A stretch of 5,338 nucleotides of DNA from assembly GCA_003554345.1 (NCBI GenBank), contig PWGE01000321.1:1-5338 (forward strand). Reading direction: 5' to 3'. This DNA comes from Candidatus Sumerlaeota bacterium (GTDB taxonomy: Bacteria > Sumerlaeota > T1SED10-198M). Positions 1 through 5,338 of this stretch are shown piece after piece (position 1 is the stretch's first letter; the number at the start of each line of letters is the position of its first letter). The notes beneath the pieces were generated by a model, which was not told the origin of the DNA, made no database searches, and saw only the letters and a program-made list of their open reading frames with translations. Both the position numbers and the translations under genes were made by a program.

Positions 1-1
1 C

Positions 2-232
2 CCGTCTGATGTCCAGCCTTTTGAAGCGCTTGCTTACAAGCAGACCCTCCAGTTTCTTCGCAAAGAGCTGGATGAGGAGGAAATGATTCATAAGGCTGCC
101 CAGGCAACCAGAAGATTTGCCAAAAGACAGTTGACGTGGTTGAGATCTTTTGATTTTTTAAAGCAACTTGATGTTACCAGTTTGACAGCTGCTCAGCAGA
201 ACAAAGAAGCGTTAAAACTATTGCAATATTAG
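2..232 (+). CDS. miaA: MiaA, tRNA dimethylallyltransferase, C-terminal fragment
   Basis: This is the 3' end of a gene entering from the left edge: 76 codons and a TAG stop, read in the frame starting at base 2. MiaA transfers a dimethylallyl group to N6 of A37 in tRNAs that read UNN codons, in the cytosol. The fragment holds the family's C-terminal signature: an ALAYKQ stretch (usually AIGYKE/Q) near its residue 10, then an ATRRFAKRQLTWLR stretch near residues 38-51, matching the conserved TRRYAKRQxTWFR block of the helical C-terminal region. The N-terminal P-loop and catalytic residues lie outside the window. Its place directly before hfq and hflX is the classic miaA-hfq-hflX order, which supports the call. 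The tail after the signature (about 25 residues) is unremarkable. The identification is confident; whether the full gene is intact cannot be seen. Confidence 0.93.
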   Translation, partial: PSDVQPFEALAYKQTLQFLRKELDEEEMIHKAAQATRRFAKRQLTWLRSFDFLKQLDVTSLTAAQQNKEALKLLQY

Positions 233-327
233 AAAAATGTTTTTAAATGAAAAACAGGATGGCATGAGTAATATCGGCAGGTAAATGGAGGCATGACGAG
301 GATGGAAGAAGTAAAAGAGTTTTGATC

Positions 328-335
328 GGGAGGTG
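328..335 (+). promoter_or_regulatory. Ribosome binding site of hfq
   Basis: The sequence GGGAGGTG is a strong Shine-Dalgarno match, with 5-7 bases between it and the ATG at 341. It fixes the hfq start. The rest of the miaA-hfq gap (233-327) holds no convincing promoter or terminator, so hfq is probably transcribed from upstream with miaA. Confidence 0.8.
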
Positions 336-340
336 AAAAA

Positions 341-550
341 ATGGAAGGTCAGAAAGTGATGCACAGAATTCAGGAAGAATTTCTTGCTCGTTTAAGAGAA
401 AAGGATGCAGAGGTGGAAATAGCACTTACGGGTAAAGAAAAACTGATAGGACGGATTACAGATTTTGATAATATTTCGATTCTTCTTGAAACTTCTACCA
501 CCACTCATCTGATCTATTTGCACGGAGTGTGTTATATACATGAAGTATAA
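341..550 (+). CDS. hfq: Divergent Hfq / Sm-like protein
   Basis: A 69-residue protein with the Hfq fold pattern: an N-terminal helix (about residues 8-21, IQEEFLARLREK) followed by the Sm1 motif GRITDFDNISILL at 37-49, and a degenerate Sm2 motif IYLHGV at 58-63. Hfq is a hexameric RNA chaperone that pairs small RNAs with mRNAs. Position between miaA and hflX strongly supports the identity. Aligned by eye to E. coli Hfq, Gln8 (here Q11), Phe11 (F14), Lys31 (K34), Phe39 (F42) and Asp40 (D43) are kept. The proximal YKH motif, however, is YLH (59-61), with one extra residue before it, and Phe42 is Ile45. Rim residues R17 and R19 become E20 and D22, and distal-site Tyr25, Gly29 and Ile30 become A28, K32 and E33. 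It also lacks a long C-terminal tail. Membership in the family is confident; a canonical RNA-chaperone role is not. Cyanobacterial Hfq, similarly altered in its RNA sites, works by binding a pilus ATPase. Confidence 0.85.
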   Translation: MEGQKVMHRIQEEFLARLREKDAEVEIALTGKEKLIGRITDFDNISILLETSTTTHLIYLHGVCYIHEV

Positions 551-557
551 TAACCTG

Positions 558-566
558 AAGGAGGAA
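558..566 (+). promoter_or_regulatory. Strong Shine-Dalgarno deciding the ATA start of hflX
   Basis: AAGGAGGAA lies in the 22-base hfq-hflX gap. It sits 8 bases before the ATA at 573 if GGAGG (ending at 564) is taken as the core. The hflX frame is closed by TAA at 567-569, just after this site. The site therefore points to initiation at 573 (ATA), or less likely at 570 (GTA), rather than at any ordinary start codon. Confidence 0.75.
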
Positions 567-572
567 TAAGTA

Positions 573-1841
573 ATACCAATAAAAGAACGAACTTTACTGG
601 TTGCTCTGCAAAAAGAAAATGATACTACCGAAAGTATTCATTTTTCACTTGAGGAATTAGCCCTCCTGGCTGATTCTGCAGGTGCACAGGTTATTGATAA
701 AATTGTTCAGCGGCGTCTTAAGCCTGATCCTGCCTTTTATATCGGCGGAGGTAAAGCAGAAGAAATAGCCATTCTTTGTGAAGAACTGGATATTTCCCTG
801 GTGATTTTTGATGACGAATTAAGCCCCGGACAAACCAGGAACCTTGAAAAAAAAATACCTGTCAAAATAGTAGACCGCACCCAGATTATTCTTGACATAT
901 TTGCCCAGAAAGCCCAGACAAAAGAAGGAAAGCTGCAGGTAGAGCTGGCCCAGCTTCAATATCTTCTTCCCCGCCTGACCGGTAAAGGCGTTGAATTATC
1001 CAGGTTAGGGGGTGGTATAGGTACGAGAGGACCCGGTGAAAAACTGCTGGAAGTACAGCGTCGTCGTATTAATGACAGGATTTCAGCTCTGCAAAAGGAA
1101 ATTGAAGAAATAAAGAAGAAGCGTAATGTTCAGCGTGGTCCCCGTGAAAAGATTCCTATTCCCACCGCTGCTCTTGTTGGGTATACCAATGCCGGCAAAT
1201 CCACTCTTCTGAATGCCATGACAGATGCCGGGGTTTTTGCAGAAAATAAGCTTTTTGCTACTCTTGATCCTACTGTACGCAAACTCATTCTGCCGGGAAA
1301 TAAGACTATTTTGCTTTCTGATACAGTGGGTTTCATTAATAAGTTGCCTCATACCCTGATTGCTGCTTTTCGGGCAACGCTGGAAGAGGTGAAACGAACA
1401 GACTACCTGGTGCATGTGGTGGATGCTTCCCATCCTTACTGTGAAAAACAGATTGATTCGGTAAAAGAGGTCTTGAGAGAACTGGACGCTTATGATAAAC
1501 CGATGTTGTATATCTTCAATAAAATTGATCTTGTCGAAGAAAAAGGCAGGTTGCGCCTGCTTTTGAATAAGTATACCCCTTCTGTGGCTCTCTCAGCACT
1601 TCATCGTCAAAATATTGAAGCTATGGTAGACCTTCTTTATAGATATGAACGTGCCCAATCAGTAGAAATGGAGATTCTCCTGCCTTATCCTGATTATGAT
1701 AAAATCCAGTATGTGTTTGAAGAGGGTGAAATCCTCTACCAGAAATATCTGGAAGAAGGGGTTCATCTCAAGATTTCGGTTGCCCCGCGTTTTGCTCATC
1801 ATTTTGAACCTTACAGGTGTCATTTGAATGTCCAGAATTAG
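573..1841 (+). CDS. hflX: HflX, ribosome-associated GTPase, with apparent ATA start
   Basis: HflX is a cytosolic GTPase that binds the 50S subunit and splits stalled or hibernating ribosomes, notably under heat stress. From 573 the product is 422 residues, close to the roughly 426 of E. coli HflX. It has the N-terminal domain (about 1-135, including [10 protein letters not shown] near 56-65), the glycine-rich linker [13 protein letters not shown] (about 144-156), a charged coiled-coil-like helix (about 157-190), and a complete G domain. The G domain shows G1 GYTNAGKST at 203-211, the LFATLDPT switch I region, G3 DTVGF at 250-254, G4 NKID at 316-319 and G5 SAL at 341-343. A C-terminal domain of about 60 residues follows. 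No ATG, GTG or TTG occurs in frame between the stop at 567 and the GTG at 801. Starting at 801 would delete 76 residues of conserved N-terminal domain and has no ribosome binding site. I therefore place the start at ATA 573 behind the strong Shine-Dalgarno. A G-to-A sequencing error in an original ATG is the main alternative. The gene overlaps the Nudix gene by 14 bases. Confidence 0.93.
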   Translation: MPIKERTLLVALQKENDTTESIHFSLEELALLADSAGAQVIDKIVQRRLKPDPAFYIGGGKAEEIAILCEELDISLVIFDDELSPGQTRNLEKKIPVKIVDRTQIILDIFAQKAQTKEGKLQVELAQLQYLLPRLTGKGVELSRLGGGIGTRGPGEKLLEVQRRRINDRISALQKEIEEIKKKRNVQRGPREKIPIPTAALVGYTNAGKSTLLNAMTDAGVFAENKLFATLDPTVRKLILPGNKTILLSDTVGFINKLPHTLIAAFRATLEEVKRTDYLVHVVDASHPYCEKQIDSVKEVLRELDAYDKPMLYIFNKIDLVEEKGRLRLLLNKYTPSVALSALHRQNIEAMVDLLYRYERAQSVEMEILLPYPDYDKIQYVFEEGEILYQKYLEEGVHLKISVAPRFAHHFEPYRCHLNVQN

Positions 1842-2271
1842 AATCCGGGCAGCAGCACTTTTGAAAAATTCCCGCAATGAATTGCTTCTCCTTCAGCATC
1901 AGAAAGAGGACAGGAAGTACTGGGTCCTGCCTGGTGGCGGGGTTCATTATTTTGAAAAAGTGCCCCGGGCACTTCAAAGGGAATTGCATGAGGAATTGAA
2001 TATTTCTGTCAGCGTTAAGGATTTTCTTTTTATGAATGAGTCCCTTTATCCCGATGGGAGCCGACATATCCTGAACCTGTATTTTGAGGTGAAATATCTG
2101 CAGGGAAAGATACAACTTGCTGAAGAAGAGCGATTGGCTGGTTATGATTTTTTTCCGGCGGAGAAACTTTCTGACCTTCTTATCTTTCCTGCCCTGAACC
2201 AGGTACTGGTGGATTATCTCACTCACCACAGGGTCTGCAAACAATATCTTGATGTAAAGTGGATTTCATGA
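1828..2271 (+). CDS. Nudix hydrolase
   Basis: A 147-residue member of the Nudix family, which hydrolyses nucleoside diphosphates linked to another moiety (NDP-sugars, dinucleotides, RNA 5' ends, oxidised nucleotides) with divalent metal. The Nudix box fits G-x5-E-x7-REUxEExGU at residues 37-59: G37, E43, R51-E52-L53, E55-E56 and I59, preceded by WVLPGGG. The metal-binding glutamates are all present. The usual Gly before the last hydrophobic residue is Asn58. The N-terminal strand IRIRAAALL and the downstream LYFEV strand fit the fold, and the length is typical of a single-domain enzyme. The substrate cannot be read from the sequence. The start ATG lies inside the end of hflX (14-base overlap) with AGGTG 8 bases upstream at 1815-1819, and the stop forms an ATGA overlap with the next gene. 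It is therefore translated from the same message as both neighbours. Its role could be nucleotide clean-up, RNA 5'-end processing, or turnover of an NDP-sugar made by the next enzyme. Confidence 0.88.
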   Translation: MSRIRIRAAALLKNSRNELLLLQHQKEDRKYWVLPGGGVHYFEKVPRALQRELHEELNISVSVKDFLFMNESLYPDGSRHILNLYFEVKYLQGKIQLAEEERLAGYDFFPAEKLSDLLIFPALNQVLVDYLTHHRVCKQYLDVKWIS

Positions 2272-3233
2272 CACATAATGCTCGGATTCCCCGTATAATG
2301 GTTACCGGTTGCAATGGTTTTGTCGGTAAACATCTTATCAGCTATTTCATTAAAAATAAGTGCTGTGTGGGGGGGCTTGATAGAGATGAAAAAGGACTTC
2401 CCTCTCTTGCGGTTTATTATCCTGTCGATATTCTGGATAAAAAAAGTATTCTGGAAGTTTTCCGGGATTTTTGTCCCACGCATGTCATTCATCTGGCAGC
2501 AGTGACGTTTGTTCCTGATTCCCTGAAGAATATTGATAATACCATTCAAATCAATGTGCAGGGGACTGTTAATCTATTGCAGTCGATAGATAAAATTGAC
2601 AACAAAGAGACATTCTCCCGTTTTCTTTATATATCGAGTGCAGATGTATACAATACGGTCGCATCTGGAGGACCTTTTACAGAAGACGATCATCCTCATC
2701 CGGAAAATCCTTATGCCATTTCAAAACTTTCCGGGGAGTATTTGTGTGAGTTTTTTCAACAGCGCCATCATATCCCTTCTTTTATAGTGCGACCTTTCAA
2801 TCATACCGGCCCCGGTCAATCAGAGAAGTTCGTATGTTCTGATTTTGCCAGGCAGGTTGCCCTTATTGAAAAAGAGAAACAAGAGCCTGTTATACGAGTG
2901 GGAAATCTCAACCATGCCAGGGACTTTCTGGATGTTCGTGATGTTGTCCGGGCGTATCATGCATTGCTTTTCCATGAATCAAATAAAACCTCTTCTGTTT
3001 TTAATGTATCATCGGGGAAATGCTTCCGGATCAAGTGGCTCCTGGATACGCTCCTTGCTCATGCATCTGTAGATATAGAAGTTGTGATTGATAAGAAAAA
3101 GTATCGTCCCGGAGAAAGCATTATGCAGGGAACTTATGACAAGCTTTTCCATGGTACCGGATGGCAACCTTCTTTCTCCATGGAAAAAACACTTTTTGAT
3201 TTATTACAATGGTGGCGGGAGAGAATTTCATAA
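2268..3233 (+). CDS. Extended SDR, GDP-4-dehydro-6-deoxy-D-mannose reductase-like
   Basis: A 321-residue NAD(P)-dependent sugar-nucleotide enzyme. The Rossmann motif TGCNGFVG is at 13-20, the HLAAVT block near 75-80, the SSADVY active-site block at 123-128, and the catalytic YxxxK at Y149/K153. RPFNHTGPGQ (175-184), FVCSDFARQVA shortly after it, and RDFLDVRDVVRAY (218-230) are hallmark blocks of the GDP-mannose 4,6-dehydratase / GDP-4-keto-6-deoxymannose reductase (RMD) group. The end (RPGE, then TGWQPSF and LLQWW) also fits RMD. In that family the enzyme reduces the 4-keto group to give GDP-D-rhamnose for surface polysaccharides. No GDP-mannose 4,6-dehydratase partner is in the window. A related reductase, epimerase or dehydratase specificity is possible. 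The start ATG at 2268 overlaps the Nudix stop as ATGA. A GTG at 2259 is in frame but has no ribosome binding site. Class is confident; exact substrate is moderate. Confidence 0.8.
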   Translation: MTHNARIPRIMVTGCNGFVGKHLISYFIKNKCCVGGLDRDEKGLPSLAVYYPVDILDKKSILEVFRDFCPTHVIHLAAVTFVPDSLKNIDNTIQINVQGTVNLLQSIDKIDNKETFSRFLYISSADVYNTVASGGPFTEDDHPHPENPYAISKLSGEYLCEFFQQRHHIPSFIVRPFNHTGPGQSEKFVCSDFARQVALIEKEKQEPVIRVGNLNHARDFLDVRDVVRAYHALLFHESNKTSSVFNVSSGKCFRIKWLLDTLLAHASVDIEVVIDKKKYRPGESIMQGTYDKLFHGTGWQPSFSMEKTLFDLLQWWRERIS

Positions 3234-3240
3234 GAGCTTC

Positions 3241-3268
3241 TTTACAACAGGGGGATATTCCTTATAAT
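3241..3268 (+). promoter_or_regulatory. Sigma-70-type promoter ahead of the small ORF and hldD
   Basis: TTTACA at 3241-3246 (five of six matches to TTGACA) is separated by 16 bases from a perfect TATAAT at 3263-3268. Transcription would begin near 3275, about 48 bases before the small ORF at 3323. It lies in the first sizeable gap after a run of overlapping genes, which is where a new transcription unit would be expected. There is no clear rho-independent terminator for the upstream operon between 3234 and 3322, so read-through is also possible. The call rests on motif match only. Confidence 0.55.
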
Positions 3269-3322
3269 GTTTTTTCTTTAACGGGTTTAACCTTTTAAGA
3301 GAAAGAGGAAAAAGGAAACTTT

Positions 3323-3430
3323 ATGATATATATGAGCTATTCTCAACAGTTAATTATTTTTCGTGAGCGGATGAAAAGTTTTTTTCTGAGCATGCTGACA
3401 AATCCTGAGTTTTTTGGAAAACAGGTATGA
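3323..3430 (+). CDS. Small ORF of 35 codons, translationally coupled to hldD
   Basis: An ORF starting MIYMSYSQQ and ending FFGKQV, with ATG at 3323, AAAGGAA at 3311-3317 as a plausible ribosome binding site (5-base spacing), and TGA at 3428-3430 overlapping the hldD ATG as ATGA. It would be the first ORF on a transcript from the promoter at 3241-3268. I do not recognise the peptide. It is mixed hydrophobic and basic, with a phenylalanine-rich middle (residues about 12-31), no clear signal peptide and no cysteine motif. The hldD start has only weak Shine-Dalgarno matches of its own (GGA near 3416, AGG near 3422), so the ORF may mainly deliver ribosomes to hldD. It could be a true small protein, a leader peptide, or a remnant of a longer gene. 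The chance of an accidental ORF is real. Confidence 0.4.
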   Translation: MIYMSYSQQLIIFRERMKSFFLSMLTNPEFFGKQV

Positions 3431-4449
3431 TTATTGTAACCGGCGGAGCTGGATTTATCGGGAGTGCCATTGTCTGGAAGCTGAACAGGCTGGGCATTGA
3501 GGACATCCTCATTGTTGATTCGCTTAAACAAAGTGAAAAATGGCGAAACCTGGTTCATCTGCGCTTCCATGATTTCTGTGAGAAAGAGCGATTTTTAGAA
3601 CTCTTTGAAGATGGTAAATTCCCCCCTTCTTCCATTGAAGGAATTATTCACCTGGGAGCCTGCAGCAGTACTCTTCAAAAAGATGCTTCTTACTTGATGG
3701 AAAATAATTACCGTTATTCCCAGGTTCTGATGCAGTGGTCTGTTTTGCATAAGAAACGTTTTGTATATGCCTCCAGTGCTGCCACCTATGGCGATGGAAG
3801 CCGCGGTTTTTCAGATGATCATCAATTTCTCACTTCCCAGGTTCCCCTGAATATTTATGCCTATTCCAAGCATCTTCTGGATGTATGGGCTTTAAGAAAT
3901 CGTTATCTGAACTGGTGTGTGGGTATAAAATATTTTAATGTCTATGGTCCGAATGAGTACCATAAGGAAGAAATGCGTAGTGTGGTGATAAAAGCGTTTG
4001 AACAGATTCGGGAAAAGAAAGAAGTGGCACTTTTTAAATCTCATATTCCGCAATATGAAGACGGTGGACAATTAAGGGATTTTCTGTATGTTAAAGATGC
4101 CGCAGATATGACGGTATTTTTATACCTGAATGAACATTGTCGTGGAATATATAATGTAGGGAGTGGAAATGCCCGAAGCTTTCATGATTTAACAGCTTCT
4201 GTCTTTAATGCTATGAATATTAAGAAAAAAATTCGTTATATTCCCATGCCTCTCGAACTTCGTCAGAAGTACCAGTACTTTACTGAGGCAAAAATCGATA
4301 AGCTTGTGGAAGCGGGCTATTGCCAGAGAATTAATACCCTGGAAGAAGGGGTCTGTGATTACGTTCAAAATTATCTTCTAAAAGAGGATCCGTACTTAAA
4401 GACCATCGCAGAGGAGTTGACTGATAGCGGGGATACCTGCCAATATTAG
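3427..4449 (+). CDS. hldD: HldD, ADP-L-glycero-D-manno-heptose 6-epimerase
   Basis: This enzyme converts ADP-D-glycero-D-manno-heptose to the L-glycero form, the last step of ADP-heptose supply for the lipopolysaccharide inner core. The protein has 340 residues against 310 in E. coli. The NAD(P) motif TGGAGFIG is at 5-12. The family-typical HLGACSST block (about 75-82) and YASSAATYG (114-122) are present, as is catalytic Y144-xxx-K148 in NIYAYSK. FNVYGPNEYHK (170-180) ends in K180, matching the second catalytic residue (E. coli Lys178). RDFLYVKD and the terminal MPxxLRxKYQ-FT block near 274-286 followed by LEEGVxDYVxxYL are also HldD-specific. About 16 polar residues extend beyond the usual end. 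It overlaps the small upstream ORF by ATGA and probably belongs to a transcription unit starting near 3275. Its presence argues for a diderm cell with heptose in its envelope. The other heptose genes (gmhA, hldE, gmhB) are not in the window. Confidence 0.93.
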   Translation: MIIVTGGAGFIGSAIVWKLNRLGIEDILIVDSLKQSEKWRNLVHLRFHDFCEKERFLELFEDGKFPPSSIEGIIHLGACSSTLQKDASYLMENNYRYSQVLMQWSVLHKKRFVYASSAATYGDGSRGFSDDHQFLTSQVPLNIYAYSKHLLDVWALRNRYLNWCVGIKYFNVYGPNEYHKEEMRSVVIKAFEQIREKKEVALFKSHIPQYEDGGQLRDFLYVKDAADMTVFLYLNEHCRGIYNVGSGNARSFHDLTASVFNAMNIKKKIRYIPMPLELRQKYQYFTEAKIDKLVEAGYCQRINTLEEGVCDYVQNYLLKEDPYLKTIAEELTDSGDTCQY

Positions 4450-4469
4450 ACATATATAAGGATGAAGAA

Positions 4470-4493
4470 ACAACTTCCAACCCTGGAAGTTGT
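4470..4493 (+). repeat. Perfect inverted repeat (10-bp stem, 4-base loop) between hldD and the next gene
   Basis: ACAACTTCCA and TGGAAGTTGT pair perfectly around an ACCC loop, 21 bases after the hldD stop. No T-run follows on the + strand (the next bases are CTTGAACAAA), so it is not a canonical rho-independent terminator. It may be a weak terminator, a barrier against 3' exonucleases, or a protein-binding palindrome. No second copy is seen in the window. Confidence 0.6.
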
Positions 4494-4516
4494 CTTGAAC
4501 AAAAATAAAATTACCC

Positions 4517-4521
4517 GGGAG
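4517..4521 (+). promoter_or_regulatory. Ribosome binding site of the third SDR gene
   Basis: GGGAG (within CCGGGAGAAAG) lies 8 bases before the ATG at 4530. This is good spacing and supports that start independently of any upstream small ORF. Confidence 0.7.
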
Positions 4522-4529
4522 AAAGTTTT

Positions 4530-5338
4530 ATGAAATTAGTGATTACAGGGGGATCCGGTTTTCTTGGTTATCATATCTGTAAAAAATATGCTGACCAGTA
4601 TGAAGATATTCTTTTACTGGATATTGTGCCCTATGAACCTGATGAGTTTCCTGAGAATGTGCGTTTTAAACAGGTAGATGTCCGGGATATGCCTTCCCTG
4701 GAAAAAGAGCTGGCGGGCATGGATGCCGTTATTCATGGTGCTGCGGCCTTGCCTCTCTGGAAAAAAGAGGAAATATATTCAGTCAATGTCGAAGGTACCA
4801 GGAACGTGCTGGAAGCTGCTCGTAAGAATGATATAAAAAGAGTGGTTTTAATATCTTCGACAGCGGTGTATGGCGTTCCTGATCATCATCCTCTCTATGA
4901 AGATGATGCCATGATTGGTGTTGGTCCTTACGGTGAGACCAAAATCGAGTCGGAAAGAATATGTGAAGAATATCGGGAAAAGGGTATGGTTGTTCCTGTA
5001 ATCCGCCCTAAAACGTTTATTGGTACCGCCCGTCTGGGAGTCTTTCAGATACTTTTTGACTGGGTAGAATCAGGGAAAAAAATTCCTATCATTGGAAAAG
5101 GGAACAATCGGTACCAGTTATTGGAAGTAGAAGACCTGGTTGATGCCATTCAATTGACTTTGACTTTACCAGAAAACAAAGTCAATGAAACCTTCAATAT
5201 TGGTGCAAAAGAGTACCAAACAGTAAAGGAAGATGTGGGAGCATTATGTGAGTATGCTGGTACAGGGGGGCGACCTTTACCCACCCCTGCCTGGCTGGTT
5301 ATACCGGTACTGGAAGTCTTCTGGTGGCTTCGCATATC
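4530..5338 (+). CDS. Extended SDR, NAD-dependent epimerase/dehydratase family, cut off at the right edge
   Basis: 269 codons are visible and the frame is still open at the window end. The Rossmann motif TGGSGFLG is at 6-13, IHGAAALP near 68-75, NVEGTRNVLEAA near 86-97, the SSTAVYG block at 109-115, and catalytic Y134-xxx-K138 in PYGETK. IRPKTFIG (158-165) replaces the usual RPxNVYGP, and LLEVEDLVDAI (about 197-207) is the typical NAD-epimerase block. The SSTAVYG and VEGT motifs recall the 3-beta-hydroxysteroid dehydrogenase / dihydroflavonol-reductase-like branch rather than the GDP-mannose group. The last visible stretch (WLVIPVLEVFWWLRI, 255-269) is strongly hydrophobic and could be a membrane-contacting helix. 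The substrate is unknown; the context after hldD suggests a surface sugar or lipid-linked sugar, but that is inference. It is 80 bases downstream of hldD and probably co-transcribed unless the hairpin at 4470-4493 stops transcription. Confidence 0.85.
   Translation, partial: MKLVITGGSGFLGYHICKKYADQYEDILLLDIVPYEPDEFPENVRFKQVDVRDMPSLEKELAGMDAVIHGAAALPLWKKEEIYSVNVEGTRNVLEAARKNDIKRVVLISSTAVYGVPDHHPLYEDDAMIGVGPYGETKIESERICEEYREKGMVVPVIRPKTFIGTARLGVFQILFDWVESGKKIPIIGKGNNRYQLLEVEDLVDAIQLTLTLPENKVNETFNIGAKEYQTVKEDVGALCEYAGTGGRPLPTPAWLVIPVLEVFWWLRI

Noticed and set aside
221-248. Possible promoter for hfq (TTGCAA, 16-base gap, TTAAAT)
   Set aside because: Only four of six matches in each box; expected by chance in AT-rich sequence.
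1083-1433. Open frames on the minus strand inside hflX (also 1130-1336 and 1659-1877)
   Set aside because: They lie opposite a confidently identified gene, show no family motif and no ribosome binding site; they are shadows.
801-1841. GTG at 801 as the start of hflX
   Set aside because: It would remove 76 residues of recognisable HflX N-terminal domain and has no ribosome binding site. The same frame continues upstream with conserved family sequence to 573.
2259-2267. GTG at 2259 as the start of the RMD-like gene
   Set aside because: No Shine-Dalgarno precedes it. ATG 2268 makes an ATGA overlap with the Nudix stop, and the Rossmann strand begins soon after.
1768-2549. Minus-strand open frames at 1768-2244 and 2223-2549
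   Set aside because: Both are antisense to the Nudix and RMD-like genes, which have full motifs; the translations look like low-information shadows.
3234-3322. Terminator for the upstream operon in the gap after the RMD-like gene
   Set aside because: Only tiny palindromes (GGTTTAACC, GGATATTCC) are present, with stems of 3-4 bp; none would form a stable terminator.
4417-4446. Possible promoter for the third SDR starting with TTGACT
   Set aside because: The -35 box is good, but no acceptable -10 box lies at 15-19 bases; CAATAT is a poor match, and TATATA at 4453 is too far away.
5150-5335. Minus-strand open frame near the right edge
   Set aside because: Antisense to the third SDR, whose conserved VEDLVDAI and NIGA blocks are on the + strand.

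Overview
This window reads as chromosome of a Gram-negative (diderm) bacterium of moderate, slightly AT-leaning composition. The clearest lineage clue is an ADP-heptose epimerase (hldD), which implies lipopolysaccharide or another heptose-containing surface glycan. The gene order miaA-hfq-hflX is a classic bacterial arrangement. The Hfq is so divergent that I would not assign a phylum from sequence alone. All recognised genes lie on the + strand. I see no tRNA, rRNA, CRISPR array, insertion sequence or sign of recent transfer.

Layout. (a) 2-232: the C-terminal end of MiaA, the tRNA A37 prenyltransferase. (b) 233-340: a short gap with a good ribosome binding site for hfq. (c) 341-550: a 69-residue Hfq/Sm-like protein that has lost most known RNA-contact residues. 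(d) 573-1841: HflX, a ribosome-associated GTPase. It has no ATG, GTG or TTG at its proper N-terminus and appears to start at an ATA codon behind a strong Shine-Dalgarno sequence. (e) 1828-2271: a Nudix hydrolase whose start overlaps the hflX end. (f) 2268-3233: an extended short-chain dehydrogenase/reductase (SDR) resembling GDP-4-dehydro-6-deoxy-D-mannose reductase, joined to the Nudix gene by an ATGA overlap. (g) 3234-3426: a gap with a near-consensus sigma-70-type promoter and a 35-codon ORF that overlaps the next start by ATGA. (h) 3427-4449: hldD. (i) 4450-4529: a gap with a perfect 10-bp hairpin. (j) 4530 to the window end: a third extended SDR, cut off by the edge.

How the parts relate. 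The first block (miaA, hfq, hflX, nudix) concerns tRNA modification, RNA/ribosome function and nucleotide hydrolysis. Very tight spacing carries this block straight into the first sugar-nucleotide gene, so miaA through the reductase is probably one operon. The promoter at 3241-3268 suggests a separate transcription unit for hldD and what follows. The three SDRs belong to different subfamilies and suggest the edge of a surface-glycan locus.

The most notable points are the apparent AUA start of hflX, the Hfq with altered proximal, rim and distal RNA-binding positions, and the small translationally coupled ORF before hldD. I found no clear evidence of a wholly new multi-gene system.
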